NCBI RefSeq assembly: GCF_032854445.1
Contig: NC_088302.1
Location: 55,902,237-55,966,236 of the forward strand
From: Liolophura sinensis
Taxonomy: Eukaryota; Mollusca; Polyplacophora; Chitonida; Chitonidae
DNA: 64,000 bases
Direction of reading: 5' to 3'
Part shown: piece by piece, positions 51,001 through 62,283 of the stretch
Layout: every line of letters begins with the position of its first letter
How positions within the stretch are numbered: position 1 is the first letter of the stretch
Position numbers and translations under genes: made by a program
Notes under the pieces: generated by a model
What the model saw: the letters and a program-made list of their open reading frames with translations, nothing else
What the model was told of the DNA's origin: nothing
Database searches by the model: none

Positions 51001-51189
51001 TTCATGTGCACTAAACGACCTGTTTAATGTTGTCACTGAGCAATGTAGGGGAAGTCAATGAAATACTTTTCAGTCAAATCAAATTGTTCACTTATATGGT
51101 GCTCCCTGAAACGGTTCTACAACTATACGAATGAATTAATTCTGAAAATCCAATTGTAAACTCTCTTTTACCTCTTTTTCACCCGACAT
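30085..51189 (-). CDS. SUMO: SUMO (small ubiquitin-like modifier), four exons, with a Polinton in the last intron
   Basis: Exons 51172-51189 (MSGEKE), 48172-48306, 45954-46025, 30085-30150, all in phase 0; 96 residues. Exon 2 gives [20 protein letters not shown] and [12 protein letters not shown], exon 3 [18 protein letters not shown], exon 4 [20 protein letters not shown] then P and stop. The beta-grasp core and the QTGG end identify SUMO, closer to SUMO2/3 (FKIKR, LEMED, QQQTGG). SUMO is matured by SENP cleavage after GG, here removing YLP, then conjugated to lysines through SAE1/2 and UBC9. MKSE near the N-terminus fits a sumoylation consensus that allows chains. The residues after CER (SVAASS) differ from the usual QG-containing stretch. 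Intron 3 is 15.8 kb, of which 13.8 kb is the Polinton. Each exon has good splice signals. Confidence 0.92.
30794..31065 (-). mobile_element. Full-length tRNA-derived SINE, minus strand, in SUMO intron 3
   Basis: Reverse-oriented copy of the family seen at 27288. It starts with tatttatttatttgattggt and gttttacgccatactgaaga, and ends in the tRNA-like head whose reverse complement reads ggcctctgtagccaaagagg then ttagcacaccag. It lies about 1 kb outside the Polinton's left end. Confidence 0.8.
31069..31290 (+). mobile_element. MITE-like repeat copy, longer version
   Basis: Same family as 25717-25860, extended to the right by a segment containing tcgcccgcccgagtcattat. It begins four bases after the SINE at 30794-31065, so the two elements abut. 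Confidence 0.75.
31590..31822 (+). mobile_element. Deleted IS630/Tc1-mariner-like transposon
   Basis: Imperfect terminal inverted repeats: left acaaggtctcccaaagtcat (about 31587), right reading, in reverse complement, tacagggtgtgccagaagtc (about 31800-31820). Both are flanked by TA-rich sequence. Inside, an ATG near 31686 opens a short frame, [17 protein letters not shown] then [12 protein letters not shown], which looks like the N-terminal helix-turn-helix of a transposase. It runs straight into the right terminal repeat, so the catalytic part is deleted. The right end recurs at 31902-31950. Confidence 0.55.
32055..32213 (+). repeat. Polinton left terminal inverted repeat
   Basis: About 159 bp that match the reverse complement of 45706-45867 at roughly 93% by eye. 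Shared blocks include atttggcaaatagaggctcc and cggcgaggtccagaagttct. Similarity ends after aaatagaggcccc. Confidence 0.92.
32283..32561 (+). CDS. Small cysteine-rich, basic protein of the Polinton, unknown function
   Basis: A 92-residue open frame just inside the left repeat. Cysteines come in pairs: [19 protein letters not shown] and CMACRHN, the last two resembling a zinc ribbon (CxxC...CxxC). The C-terminus is rich in Arg and Lys. It could be a nucleic-acid-binding accessory protein, but I do not recognise a named family. It is on the same strand as PolB, with about 20 bp before the next start. It is open throughout, though too short for that to be strong evidence of selection. Confidence 0.5.
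   Translation: MRKGYNNCRWLLIGSSELCGKSCLGEYCGGHLYRLRQGPGTQPCISCGRGIKNRFRLCMACRHNRVQTRERKWRHKAFLDEFKRLATIEIYN
32583..36263 (+). pseudogene. polB: Protein-primed DNA polymerase B of the Polinton, inactivated
   Basis: Family B polymerase that would replicate the linear element from a terminal protein. Seen in order: charged N-terminal region; Cys/His pair ([17 protein letters not shown]); exonuclease motif I (IIYADFEAM); an endonuclease-VII-like HNH insert (CHVCEKPL...[11 protein letters not shown]); Exo II ([14 protein letters not shown]); Exo III ([13 protein letters not shown]); polymerase motif A ([13 protein letters not shown]); motif B ([14 protein letters not shown]); motif C (YTDTGSLL). 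Breaks: a frame change near 32772 between a 68-codon 5' segment and the main frame, and another near 33915 between Exo I and the HNH insert. In motif C the second catalytic Asp is Gly (GGT, about 35786), a single-base change from an Asp codon. Any one of these would stop replication. It converges on the integrase, 33 bp apart. Confidence 0.93.
36297..37360 (-). pseudogene. int: Retroviral-type (rve, DDE) integrase of the Polinton, inactivated
   Basis: Integrates the element; Polintons share this enzyme with retroelements. The N-terminal helical part reads [16 protein letters not shown] and [16 protein letters not shown]. The RNase-H-fold core has catalytic D in [10 protein letters not shown] in [10 protein letters not shown] and E in [13 protein letters not shown]. 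The C-terminal part includes [20 protein letters not shown]. Breaks: in-frame TGA at 37141-37143, in-frame TGA at 36808-36810 (between the second D and the E), and a one-base frame change near 36416 before the C-terminal part. The start is uncertain because a TAA lies upstream at about 37365. The plus-strand 200-aa open frame over this gene is a shadow. Confidence 0.9.
37520..37732 (-). CDS. Small Polinton protein (hydrophobic N-terminus, charged helix), probably C-truncated
   Basis: A 70-residue frame: [16 protein letters not shown] then [10 protein letters not shown], then a charged helix ([31 protein letters not shown]). From memory this resembles a short protein of unknown function common in Polintons, where the helix continues well beyond this point. 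The early stop after KNTAR therefore suggests a frameshift. Its ATG lies 2 bp after the stop of the upstream small gene, as in an operon-like block. A helical membrane or virion role is possible but unproven. Confidence 0.5.
   Translation of the reverse strand: MASIAMMMGSALVNALAFSGSNYMFSILRSSGVDEEQRRHNRAVEQLQAAQGKWARKRTERLDWIKNTAR
37735..37974 (-). CDS. Small conserved Polinton protein with membrane-type helices
   Basis: A 79-residue open frame without breaks: [20 protein letters not shown], a small-residue helix ([20 protein letters not shown]), then [20 protein letters not shown] and [11 protein letters not shown]. Size and motif order agree with a small hydrophobic protein I recall from Polintons; the function is unknown. 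It sits in the minus-strand run with the ATPase and capsid gene, so a virion or membrane-associated role is a reasonable guess. Confidence 0.6.
   Translation of the reverse strand: MSTPPGDGKVLVNAAYHAAVVSLLATGYARLGQMFLKGALLKLDLTPRDVGMVIADVGLAMFSKDLLIKQGLLPPNIIK
38069..38464 (-). CDS. Basic, Ala/Lys-rich small protein with C-terminal membrane segment
   Basis: About 130 residues from the MSTTNPEG start (an ATG six codons earlier at 38482 is also possible). The N-terminal third holds [20 protein letters not shown], a DNA-binding-like basic stretch. The middle has repeats of (KE)PDST. The C-terminus has a hydrophobic helix, [20 protein letters not shown]. Similar short basic-plus-membrane proteins occur in Polintons. 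A DNA-condensing core protein or membrane anchor is inference. The frame is open; it overlaps the end of the upstream gene in another frame. Confidence 0.55.
   Translation of the reverse strand: MSTTNPEGPKEAEGVTADSTNVKNPKRVTAGRAGAAARKAKAEKLKDELREAKAALLGAADSTKKQPKEPDSTKEGEATDFAKEPDSTNAHQITLWRAPLALLGVGGLAVLMLLRAWRSRYTARGADITPH
38337..38963 (-). CDS. Conserved Polinton protein, acidic N-terminus, unknown function
   Basis: It starts [17 protein letters not shown], then a helical region ([36 protein letters not shown]) and a hydrophobic part ([40 protein letters not shown]). By memory this matches a Polinton protein found next to the ATPase. Family members usually stop soon after the last segment. 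Here the frame runs about 40 residues further, reading through the next gene in another frame, so the native stop was probably lost or the frame shifted near 38480. Confidence 0.6.
   Translation of the reverse strand: MDTDELIDDILGAEEEEKPSQQPSKHAQQLRDRLAAFAMGGQVKRYLGKDVTAAEIDALSDEDVERLHSRYDAKLCARMVDCLGGIFLRSYVRAASWLLPIPPENRPMLMAQLATDPFVEQALSSASCWLYYCYDKYLAPLTMVLTTTEHCSFKHHCSPRNDDSEEHEYNESGRPEGSGGGDSGFYECEESQKSHCGSSRCCSKKGQG
38989..39600 (-). CDS. FtsK/HerA-type genome-packaging ATPase of the Polinton
   Basis: A 203-residue complete frame. Walker A is [15 protein letters not shown] near residue 20; Walker B is [11 protein letters not shown] near 95; a sensor-like stretch follows ([20 protein letters not shown]). 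This is the A32-like ATPase that pumps DNA into capsids in Polintons, virophages and adenovirus-like relatives. The start ATG at 39600 overlaps the end of the capsid gene (39572) by 29 bp, a tight linkage. It is the only large gene of the element with no stop, frameshift or missing motif that I can see. Confidence 0.9.
   Translation of the reverse strand: MVDSLTRFIDDAHCAIICGQTNCGKTVFVLDLLEGPFRGFFHHIVILCPTLKHNEAYRRRWILSDPEVYCFDPGERLNDCLRAFYRLFEGEPNLYIIDDCSALEAMKKKQKMLSFMAFSGRHAKQSVWVLTEKYAVLKDFREQTRWVALFHCKDRHSFNECLEENHIIEAESEKAEVRQKLENNPHSKLLLMTDTPATSKIIY
39572..40857 (-). pseudogene. Probable major capsid (jelly-roll) protein of the Polinton, broken
   Basis: Three adjoining minus-strand segments belong to one gene. 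Recognisable parts: [20 protein letters not shown] and [13 protein letters not shown] at the N-terminus, [40 protein letters not shown], then [14 protein letters not shown] and [20 protein letters not shown], and near the end [17 protein letters not shown] and [18 protein letters not shown]. Beta-rich content, position before the ATPase, and resemblance to the F54H12.2-like Polinton family point to the capsid; I cannot model the double jelly roll. Breaks: frame change with a small deletion near 40250; in-frame TAA at 39968-39970, also beside a small deletion; the first codon at 40857 is TTG where a start is expected (next ATG at 40830). Its start is 18 bp from the divergent coiled-coil gene. 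Confidence 0.75.
40876..42185 (+). pseudogene. Polinton coiled-coil protein with hydrophobic C-terminus, one nonsense codon
   Basis: Start ATG at 40876 ([13 protein letters not shown]), an acidic N-terminus, then an in-frame TAA at 41013-41015, after which the same frame stays open to 42185. The central part is a long charged coiled coil ([20 protein letters not shown] through [15 protein letters not shown]). Two hydrophobic stretches follow ([40 protein letters not shown] and [16 protein letters not shown]). Proteins with this layout are frequent in Polintons of marine animals; the function is unknown, perhaps a membrane-associated or fibre-like virion part. The 410-aa minus-strand frame opposite is a shadow. 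Confidence 0.7.
42159..43458 (-). pseudogene. Conserved Polinton virion-type protein, broken by a frameshift
   Basis: About 430 codons in two frames. The N-terminal part includes [60 protein letters not shown] and [20 protein letters not shown]. After a one-base frame change near 42528 the second part has [20 protein letters not shown] and a C-terminal membrane-type helix ([19 protein letters not shown]). From memory this is a conserved Polinton gene of unknown function. Its 3' end overlaps the convergent coiled-coil gene by 27 bp, and its start lies about 8 bp from the divergent penton-like gene. Confidence 0.65.
43466..44144 (+). pseudogene. Penton-like / minor-capsid-type protein of the Polinton, broken
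   Basis: The frame reads [20 protein letters not shown] then [12 protein letters not shown], continues through [20 protein letters not shown] and the beta-rich [20 protein letters not shown] to FPNP. An in-frame TAG follows at 43989-43991, then the same frame continues with [20 protein letters not shown] and [11 protein letters not shown] to a TAA at 44142-44144. An N-terminal TLPS-like start and a C-terminal beta segment are what I recall of Polinton penton-type proteins; the assignment is by pattern only. No clear start codon remains: a TGA sits directly before the first recognisable residues. The end overlaps the next frame by 43 bp. Confidence 0.55.
44102..44816 (+). pseudogene. Last Polinton gene, unknown function, interrupted at a poly-G tract
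   Basis: Starts [20 protein letters not shown], then a beta-like stretch ([17 protein letters not shown]). A run of 15 G, then 9 G (44245-44271) follows, after which the coding frame changes; the rest reads [40 protein letters not shown] and [20 protein letters not shown] to the stop at 44816. The second half looks beta-rich and could be a jelly-roll or fibre-type protein, but I do not recognise it. The G run may be a true slippage frameshift or an assembly error. Confidence 0.5.
44817..45705. other. Non-coding right arm of the Polinton, with a tRNA-like fragment
   Basis: No supported gene. On the minus strand about 44915-45030 carries a tRNA-like pair of boxes: gattaattggtaaaaggc (A-box-like), then about 45 bp on gggtttgaacccc (B-box consensus), then a run of T. 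A complete cloverleaf cannot be drawn, so it is more likely a SINE or tRNA remnant. 45551-45564 is a short (ta)n and 45612-45625 a (gt)n. Confidence 0.4.
45706..45867 (-). repeat. Polinton right terminal inverted repeat
   Basis: Reverse-complement partner of 32055-32213. It ends ctccacctactact. Small differences (for example ggggcc versus gggacc, agaaca versus atatca) show that the two ends have drifted since insertion. Confidence 0.92.
47297..48078. repeat. 52-bp minisatellite, about 15 copies, in SUMO intron 2
   Basis: Very uniform units of 52 bp: accaacttcataactcacat, aattagccatatataccatg, ctgttcatactg. Variants alternate between tatatacc/tacacacc and catactg/cacactg/cataatg. The array ends about 93 bp from SUMO exon 2 (48172-48306). 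High copy similarity suggests recent amplification. Confidence 0.96.
48768..49015 (-). mobile_element. SINE, minus strand, in SUMO intron 1
   Basis: tttttttgattggtctttta, agaatacttcacttacacaa, gcagagcccaggggaaaccc, then a degraded tRNA-like head near 48960-49015. Confidence 0.7.
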
Positions 51190-51330
51190 TTTGTCAAGAT
51201 TAGACAAAACTTCGCTTCCTTTCTGGGGAAAATGGCGCACGCTGTAAGACTCGCGGGATAAACATAAAACAGACTCTTATTGGTTCGTGTTATAAGCCAA
51301 TGGTAACTGCTCACGCAGCAGGTCTTCGGA
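51190..51330 (-). promoter_or_regulatory. SUMO 5' UTR and promoter region
   Basis: Upstream of the SUMO ATG (51187-51189) the sequence is CpG-richer (gcgcacgctg, actcgcggg) and holds two CCAAT boxes in opposite orientation: attgg at 51279-51283 and ccaat at about 51297-51301. No TATA box is seen. Confidence 0.5.
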
Positions 51331-52734
51331 CGGCTCTCGGAGACTGTCGTCATACCTCGTCGGTCTTAGGAATGAATGATTATGGCTTAACGCCACATCG
51401 GCAATATTTCAGCCATATCGTGGCGACGGTCTTAGGAACGAATAACATTGCCTCAGCGCAGCTCTTTTTCAGTTTGTTTTCTCAAATGCCAAGTCAGAGT
51501 CTCAGCCACCCACCTAGGAGAATTAGTTAATTCAATATTAATATGGTGTCAATATCCATAAGATAAAAATATTTATTATTTATATTAAGTGAAATCTCAC
51601 GATTGCCTTCACTATACCGCTGAACCTTGTTTCGTACCGAGTCAAATCCCAAAACTATAACAAACACCAAGAAGGTGTTAAAGTCTATTCTATCTCCCAA
51701 AATGAAGAAAAATGAAGCAAAAACGGTATATTTTGTGCACCTTTTTGCTGTCATTCTAGTTCCCTCCACAGAGCTCAAACATTTTAGACCAATTAATGCC
51801 AAGCTTATTCCATTGCAGTTGACCTAGATATTTCAAAGCTGCATATGTATGACGTCGTGTCTCATTGTTCAGTGACTTAGGGACGTAAAAGTGCACTGTA
51901 CATGAATTATGATGTCATACCGCTGAACTCAGATAAAAACGTCATGAAACAAATGTTTGTTTTTTCCCACATCATGGTGTCTGGGTGCAAACTATCAAAA
52001 ACGTGAAAATAGAAGTGATATCTATAAACTGTGCGAAATAACACTTTTATGACTGAAGGCAATTCCGATAGTTCACCGTTATATAAATCACAAAAGCAAA
52101 TATAACAAGTAAACAAACTCAAATAGTTTTATTTCTAGACATAAACAGTATGAAATTATATGAAAGTATGAAACTCCGGCCGGTGTGTTCCGTGACACAC
52201 TCGATGTTGGTTGAAAGGTCATCTCTATTTAATATGCATTTTTGCACAGTAACAGCGGGGTAGGAGTCATGATATTTCAATGTAAGCTCAGCGGAATGAC
52301 TACTTCAGCATTTCATACACGTAATAATTAAGACGCAACATCATGAAAGACGTCATGTTGTTATACGTCACTCGGTGTTTCCACTTCTCACTTGAGCAAT
52401 GTTTATAGTAATCAATCTTCACTGTGCAATATTCTCTATATTTATGGGTCCACGCAAGTAGTCCTGCGGGACACCTATTTTCCCCAATATATATGTCACC
52501 CCGGTCGAAACTGCTTTGCAGTTCTAGTTTCACTTTTCTTTTGTTCGAGGTATACTCAGTTAAACTGACTGGTTTATGTTCACAAAGACTTCTCAGTAAG
52601 TGATGTTAGTAAGGCGATTGTAGGTTTGAAATCCTTCGGGTCTAGTTAATAGGGCTATCTCTGTATATTAGGATGCTGCTAGTGCCGATATTTTGCATGC
52701 GTTGCTGTGATGCTATTTATTCATCATAGAAATT

Positions 52735-52800
52735 AGGGGTCCACGTTATGACTGAAAAATTGTTGAGTACGACGTTAAACCCCAAGCACTCACTCACTAC
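52735..52800 (-). mobile_element. Short reversed copy of the MITE-like repeat
   Basis: gactgaaaaattgttgagta, cgacgttaaaccccaagcac: the reverse complement of the start of the copies at 25717 and 31069. Only the first 60-65 bp is present. Confidence 0.7.
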
Positions 52801-54279
52801 ACGGCTCTGGCTGGAAGCCCTTCGCACTGTTGTTGTTAGGATTATTACTACTCTATACAAAATTGTGTCACGTTTTTAGCAAAAACACTCAGGCAGAAAT
52901 TCATGAAACTTCAGTATGTTGTAGGGGAGAACTTGAAGTTATGCACCTTGAAGTTATGCACGTCATACTTTTAGGCTGATTCAGCCTCAGCCTAACTCAG
53001 AAAACTGTCACAACTGTGAAGTCAAAAATAGCTATGTGTAAAGGACTTTAAATGCACTGTATGTATAGTGAAAAGCGTTGACCTGTGTCGAAGAGCACTG
53101 CAGATGCACGCTTTTCAATAATGTCCAAAGTCAGATTTACCATGTTTGGCACAATCTCGTATATATAGTGTAATACAATATACGGATGGGCTACGAATAT
53201 GTATCATGTTTATGTTCTTTTAATTATCTGTTTTTATTTATTTATTTATTTATTTATTTATTTGCAATGCAGTTGCGATTGGGTCGCCCTGTGCCATAGC
53301 ACCCCCAATCCACCCCTTCCCACCACCGTACATGTACACCTAAACTTTTTTTCATGGCCAGTCAGTGTGTGTTGTGCATGTATTTCTAAAAGTTAGCTTT
53401 CTTCTGCACAAACCTTGCCTTGCCTTGCCTTCTTTATGTACTATACGCTGACAAGACCCTGGTGATTAACAGGTATCTACATGTACCCTGGTCTGGGTGT
53501 TCAGTTTCTGACAAGGGCTGAACTATTAGTAAAGCAGTCAGTCTGTACACAGGGTAGTGCGTGCATTCAGACGTGAAAGTATAAAGCTTGTACAACACAT
53601 GTTTTTTGCGCTATTTCTTACAAAAAGGATGCTTAGTCCGAGAAGGATTCGCTGTTTCTCATTGGGCATAGAGCAGCATCATCGAGCTCGCCGATTTATT
53701 GACGGGAATGTGAATGACCGGCCACCTGCCTCAGCGATAAATGGTGAAACGTCGCATTAAAGTTTCAGAGCCGTGTGTTTGGTTATGATTTTCGACCAAA
53801 TAACGTATGCTCTGATATGAAAGATATAAGTGTAAAGAAAATGTGCATGGAGATATCAAGTGAAAAGTGAAAATTCTCCACAACCGCTGATCCGATTGCA
53901 TTTAAAAGTGATATGCATGTACAAGACTGCTGGGTTGTATCAGGAAGGAAAATTTTGTGCAGATCGGTCGAGAAATGTGGAAGTTCACTATTCGTTTTAG
54001 TCACATGATGACCTGTCGTGGAATTTTGAAGAAACAAGATAGAAATAGACGTAGTCTGGCCTGCTGAAGACGTGGTTTTATTTATTTTTTTCCTACGATT
54101 TTTGCTTTAAATTGCAATTACAGCTCATTTTAGTGTCATTTTTCAAATGTCACGTGACGGGACACAGTAGATAGATCAACTACAGATCTTCATTTTTGAT
54201 CGCGGGGCTAGCACTGACAGTTTTGCCCTTAAAATACGTTTAAAACTTGTCATTTATATTAATAGTCAGCTCGTAAATT

Positions 54280-55690
54280 TGCAATATCTCCAAAATCGGT
54301 AAGGTAGAAACAACGAACTTGACATTTTCAACGTTTTGTGCTGTTTTGATGGTTTGTGCTGTTTGGCCAGTCACGTGATTTAGCAGCCATTTTGAATTTT
54401 ATTGATAAGCTTAAACCACCTTTTTCCGTAAAACGGCTCATGATCTTTAGATGAAATTTCACTTGCAAGTAATTATTTTGTAAAAAAAAAAAAAAAAAAA
54501 AAAAACAATGTTTTTTTCATTGGTGTGAAAGTTAAGCTGACCAATGAAATTAGCCAAAAAGTAGGCCAAATCTAAAATGCTTAAATAAACACACTGTCTT
54601 GCACTCCCTGGAGTCAGGATTGCAAATCTGTGAGAATTATTTTTGTGCTTGATATAGTTTTCAGGTTATGACCAAAAAATCATCAAAAATATGAAGTATG
54701 ACGTAAAGCCCTTAAATGTATATACCACAATTTACAAAACCTCCCATTCAAATCACACGGTCTAATCCAGTCTACTCCCTACCATTCTTACCAAAGTCAC
54801 TTCGGATTTAAGTGTGAACACTATAATTCATTTGTGGGAGATCGTGTTGCCGGGTATTGATGAACTAGTTTTGTTTTCCTTGAAAATACGAGATCTGGTT
54901 TCGACATGGTACATGAAATTTAGTTGTTTGCAGATTTTATTGTACAATATGAATTAAATCTATATTTTTGCTCGTATCAGACAAAGCTATTTTTTTTCAG
55001 GAGAGCATAGGAATGATAGATTTGAATGGTCTGTGGAGGGGAAAGGGGAAACCTGCAGAAAGTTGACGCTGAAAGCTGTGTGTACAGACCGATTGGAAGT
55101 CGTATAACTGCATGCAATTCCAGCTATCATAACTCTTGGTCAGGTCGTAAAATTGCAATATCTCCAAAATTGGTAAAGGCAGAAAAACCAAACCTTGGAG
55201 TTTTAATAAGGAACATATGAAGCAACTTTTGACGTTTTGTGCTGTTTTACCAGTCACGTGACTTAGCGGTTATTTTGAAACAATAAAAAAAACCGTCTTC
55301 TTCGAAACGGCTAAACCTATTGAGACAAACTTTTCGTTTACAGTTTTAAGGTGGATCGCCCCACCCATAGTGTAAAAAACTTTTAGTTTGGTATGCAAAT
55401 AAGGCTAAAACTGACCAATGAACTTGGCTCAAAAGTAGGTCAATTTTTAAAACTGCTTAAAGTCAATGAACAAACACACTATCTGATGCCCTTTGCCGCC
55501 ACAATTACAAACCTGCAAGAATTAAGGCCAAAAAATAAGGCCAAAAGTGGCCAATGAACTTGGCTCAAAAGTAGGTCAGTTTTTAAAACTGCTTAAAATC
55601 ATTAAAACAAACACACTATCTGGCGCCCTTTGTCACAATTACAAATCTGCAAGAATTATTTTTGTACTTTGTGTACTCATGTTTTCATAA
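54280..55690. repeat. Diverged non-coding repeat module, two long copies and one partial
   Basis: Copies at about 54280-54660, 55150-55530 and 55548-55690 (partial). Shared blocks in order: gcaatatctccaaaatcggt, gacgttttgtgctgtttt, ccagtcacgtgacttagc, ccaatgaacttggctcaaaa, gtaggtcaatttttaaaact, aaacacactatct, gcaagaatta. Copies differ at many sites. No frame is conserved between them. Confidence 0.75.
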
Positions 55691-58398
55691 AAAAAAATTG
55701 ACAAAACCGTTCTATGTAAAAAACATGGGAGCTGCGTGATAGACTGCATGAAACCACTGACTGCAGTTTGCCGTGGGATGGGTCATCAGCTCTAGGACAG
55801 TGTATTCGTTCTGTCTTGTTCTCGGGAACCAATTTCACAACAATGTATTTTTTGTGTAATATGACCTGGAGTATCAGTAGAAGATCAAAGCCGCCTGATC
55901 TCTACTGTAGTCTTCAGTACTTGGCTGATTGTAAATGATGCTTGGCAGTGTAGGGTTCAAGTCCAGCACATTCCTTTACATTTGTTTTTATGTTTTTTCG
56001 ACCAGAAATTTAATCACAATGTCTGGTACCCCATCTGTTTAGAAGTAGTGGTTTCGCCTGGTGTTATTGCAGGACGTGTGCTGTTTAGAATAACTATGCT
56101 GGGATGTTCCAAAGATGTTTTCTGTGTGGCTGTGAAGATGTTAACATGATTTTTTCTTATTTAATTGCTTATTACTCTGCAATGAATTTTTTTGGGAAGG
56201 GTTATAGAATAAATAAATAAATAAATATAGAGAAACATTATTTCTTAATTTAAAATTTTTACAAAAGCTATTGAACTAACGAGGAGGAAAATGAGCAGAG
56301 GGCAAAGAACACATCCACCACGATCAGCCTTTAACTGATAACCATCCTGACTAAAAGCTCTTAAGGCAGTGGGTTATTTCTTATCAGATCAAACCAGAAC
56401 AAGAAAAGTTTGTCCACTTTTGTAAGAGATGAGACTCTTCTTATATCTCAAAATATTTATTATTCCCCCCTCATATTCTACTCCATACATATACAAGTAT
56501 TCAACACATATTTACAAACTAAAATACAAACAACAGGAAAGTTTAACAGAATGATGACAGCTGCACGGGCCAACCTAAATGATACACATGTAACAACAAA
56601 CTGATTTCAGATTTTGACCACGAATGGCAGTTACAGACATTTGACAAAAAAGAGAAGCCAAGAATTCCCTCATTAATACTTGCTTAACAACCTTTGAAAG
56701 ATGACTTATAACACAAGAGCAATTCACAATGAACAGTTCCGGGGCTTGTTTTACAACTGGCATGTACATGTAGCTTTATGATGACATAGCTGCTATTACA
56801 AGCATTACCCAAACTATTACATTATAAATGCTATATGAGCTTTAATTGATAGGCTAGATAATTATCAAACAATTTTGATTATTGTGATACACAGGGTGAT
56901 TATAAAACCAAACAACATGGGGATGGCATTAAAATGATGAACATTTAGTCTGAAGATGTCTGGAGGTTTCTAATCGGCTGACAATTTTTACAGGTGCAAT
57001 GGTTTGACTGAAGCAAATGAGTGACAGTCGACAGCCTGGCTTACTCTTCCCAGGGTAATGCTACATTTAACCTGCTGCTATCTAAACCTACACTAAAATT
57101 AATTATATGTACCATTCAATTACCACAGCTATTGCAGTAACACTTCAGCTCAATACTGTATGTGGTGGGTCTATGTTATCCAAGCCTTGGCTCTCCAGTA
57201 CATCTGGTCTGAACTGTTTTCCAGTTCCCAGCATCGCCAAAGTATGCATGGAGCAAATGTGGTTGTGATGAATAAGGGGAAATGGCGGTGAATCAATTTT
57301 TCTTCAAACTTCAGTTGGCACAAGTGCACACACCTTCCATGGGAGGAGACAACTTCTGAGGACAATATCCCCCCCCCACCATGCCCACTTGGGGAGCAGC
57401 TTGAAATGGTGAGCAAAAAGGTTGTACACTTAGAATAATTTGGCTCTAAACCTGAACACCGCTTTATAGTTATGTTGGTGGGTAGAAAACGATACAGTCA
57501 TAACTTTACCATGTATTCAAGCTTGGTCCCATAGTCATACAAAAATGGAAAATCAAACACAAATTGAGCAAGAATAAAACAAGCAGATGTAAAGTCTAAG
57601 AAAAACATTCTCTCATCCAACCTCGCCTGGACACTTCCCTCTGAGAATTCTACTGCTCCTCATTATCTGGTTGTGGGGGCTTGGATGGTTTGGAATGAAA
57701 TTTGATCTGTCTTACAGAGATAAATACAAAGAAAAAAACAAAGATGCATAATTGCTTTCAACTGATACCATAGTCAGAGAACCTACTTAACCTAATGCAT
57801 CAAACCATCAGTAAATTAACGTCATCAACTTTGCCTTATGTAACAATTTCTGAGAAGCTCACCATTTAGCACAAAGTACCACATGAGAAAACTTTTATTA
57901 ATGGTTCCTAAACACAAGAAATGTGGCAAAAGCCACTTTATAGCAGAGCTATTACATTCGATATTATAAATAAACCTATTCATCAAACTCCATTTTGCCA
58001 GTTTCTCATTAATAAAGCTGCCATAAACAAAACCCTCAAAAAAGAAAGGCATTAAAACTAGGAGCTGAGAGATGGCAGACCATGACAGGGCAAAACAAAC
58101 AAATGATGCAGAAAGTACAGTAGTATATGTGTTTGGTCAGGATACACTAACCCCGTGCTCTCCCTTCATCCTAATTCCTTAAGTGTAGTTAGCCTGACAC
58201 ATGCTTATGGTCATTCCACACTCACTTGTAGCAGAAACCATACACAGAACAATTCAAACATATCTGAAGTTGTTTCGGAAAAGCAGTATCATTTCGTTCT
58301 AGTATGTACAAGGTGCCTTAGAGGAGAGGCACAACAAAACTTCTGAACATCACACTGAAACAACTTTACAACAGTCAAATGGAAGTTGGAACAGTCCA

Positions 58399-62158
<3,760 letters not shown>

Positions 62159-62283
62159 CTTGTCGAGTTTTGTTGATCTTCGAAACGAACTAAACCGCCC
62201 GGATGTCTACGGCGGGCTTCGAAAAAGCTGAATCCTGATTGGTGGAAATCCAGCTGTCAGACCATCGAATGATCACTGTCGAG
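62159..62283. promoter_or_regulatory. Compact bidirectional promoter between centrin and NSDHL
   Basis: Only 125 bp separate the two start codons. The interval has CpG-containing stretches (accgcccggatg, tacggcgggcttcg) and a CCAAT box (attgg, 62238-62242). No TATA box. The shared-promoter role is inferred from geometry; it depends on the NSDHL first exon being right. Confidence 0.55.

Larger units (their letters stand above)
51331..58398. other. Intergenic region between SUMO and centrin
   Basis: No exon-like frame with splice support. Contents: a short dispersed repeat (atggcttaacgccacatcgg, 51380-51430), a reversed MITE-like fragment (52735-52800), a (ttta)n run (53237-53262), a poly-A run (54481-54504), the repeated module at 54280-55690, and AT-rich sequence that includes the centrin 3' UTR towards 58398. 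On the minus strand AATAAA-type signals occur near 57897 and 56455, so the UTR end is unclear. Confidence 0.5.
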
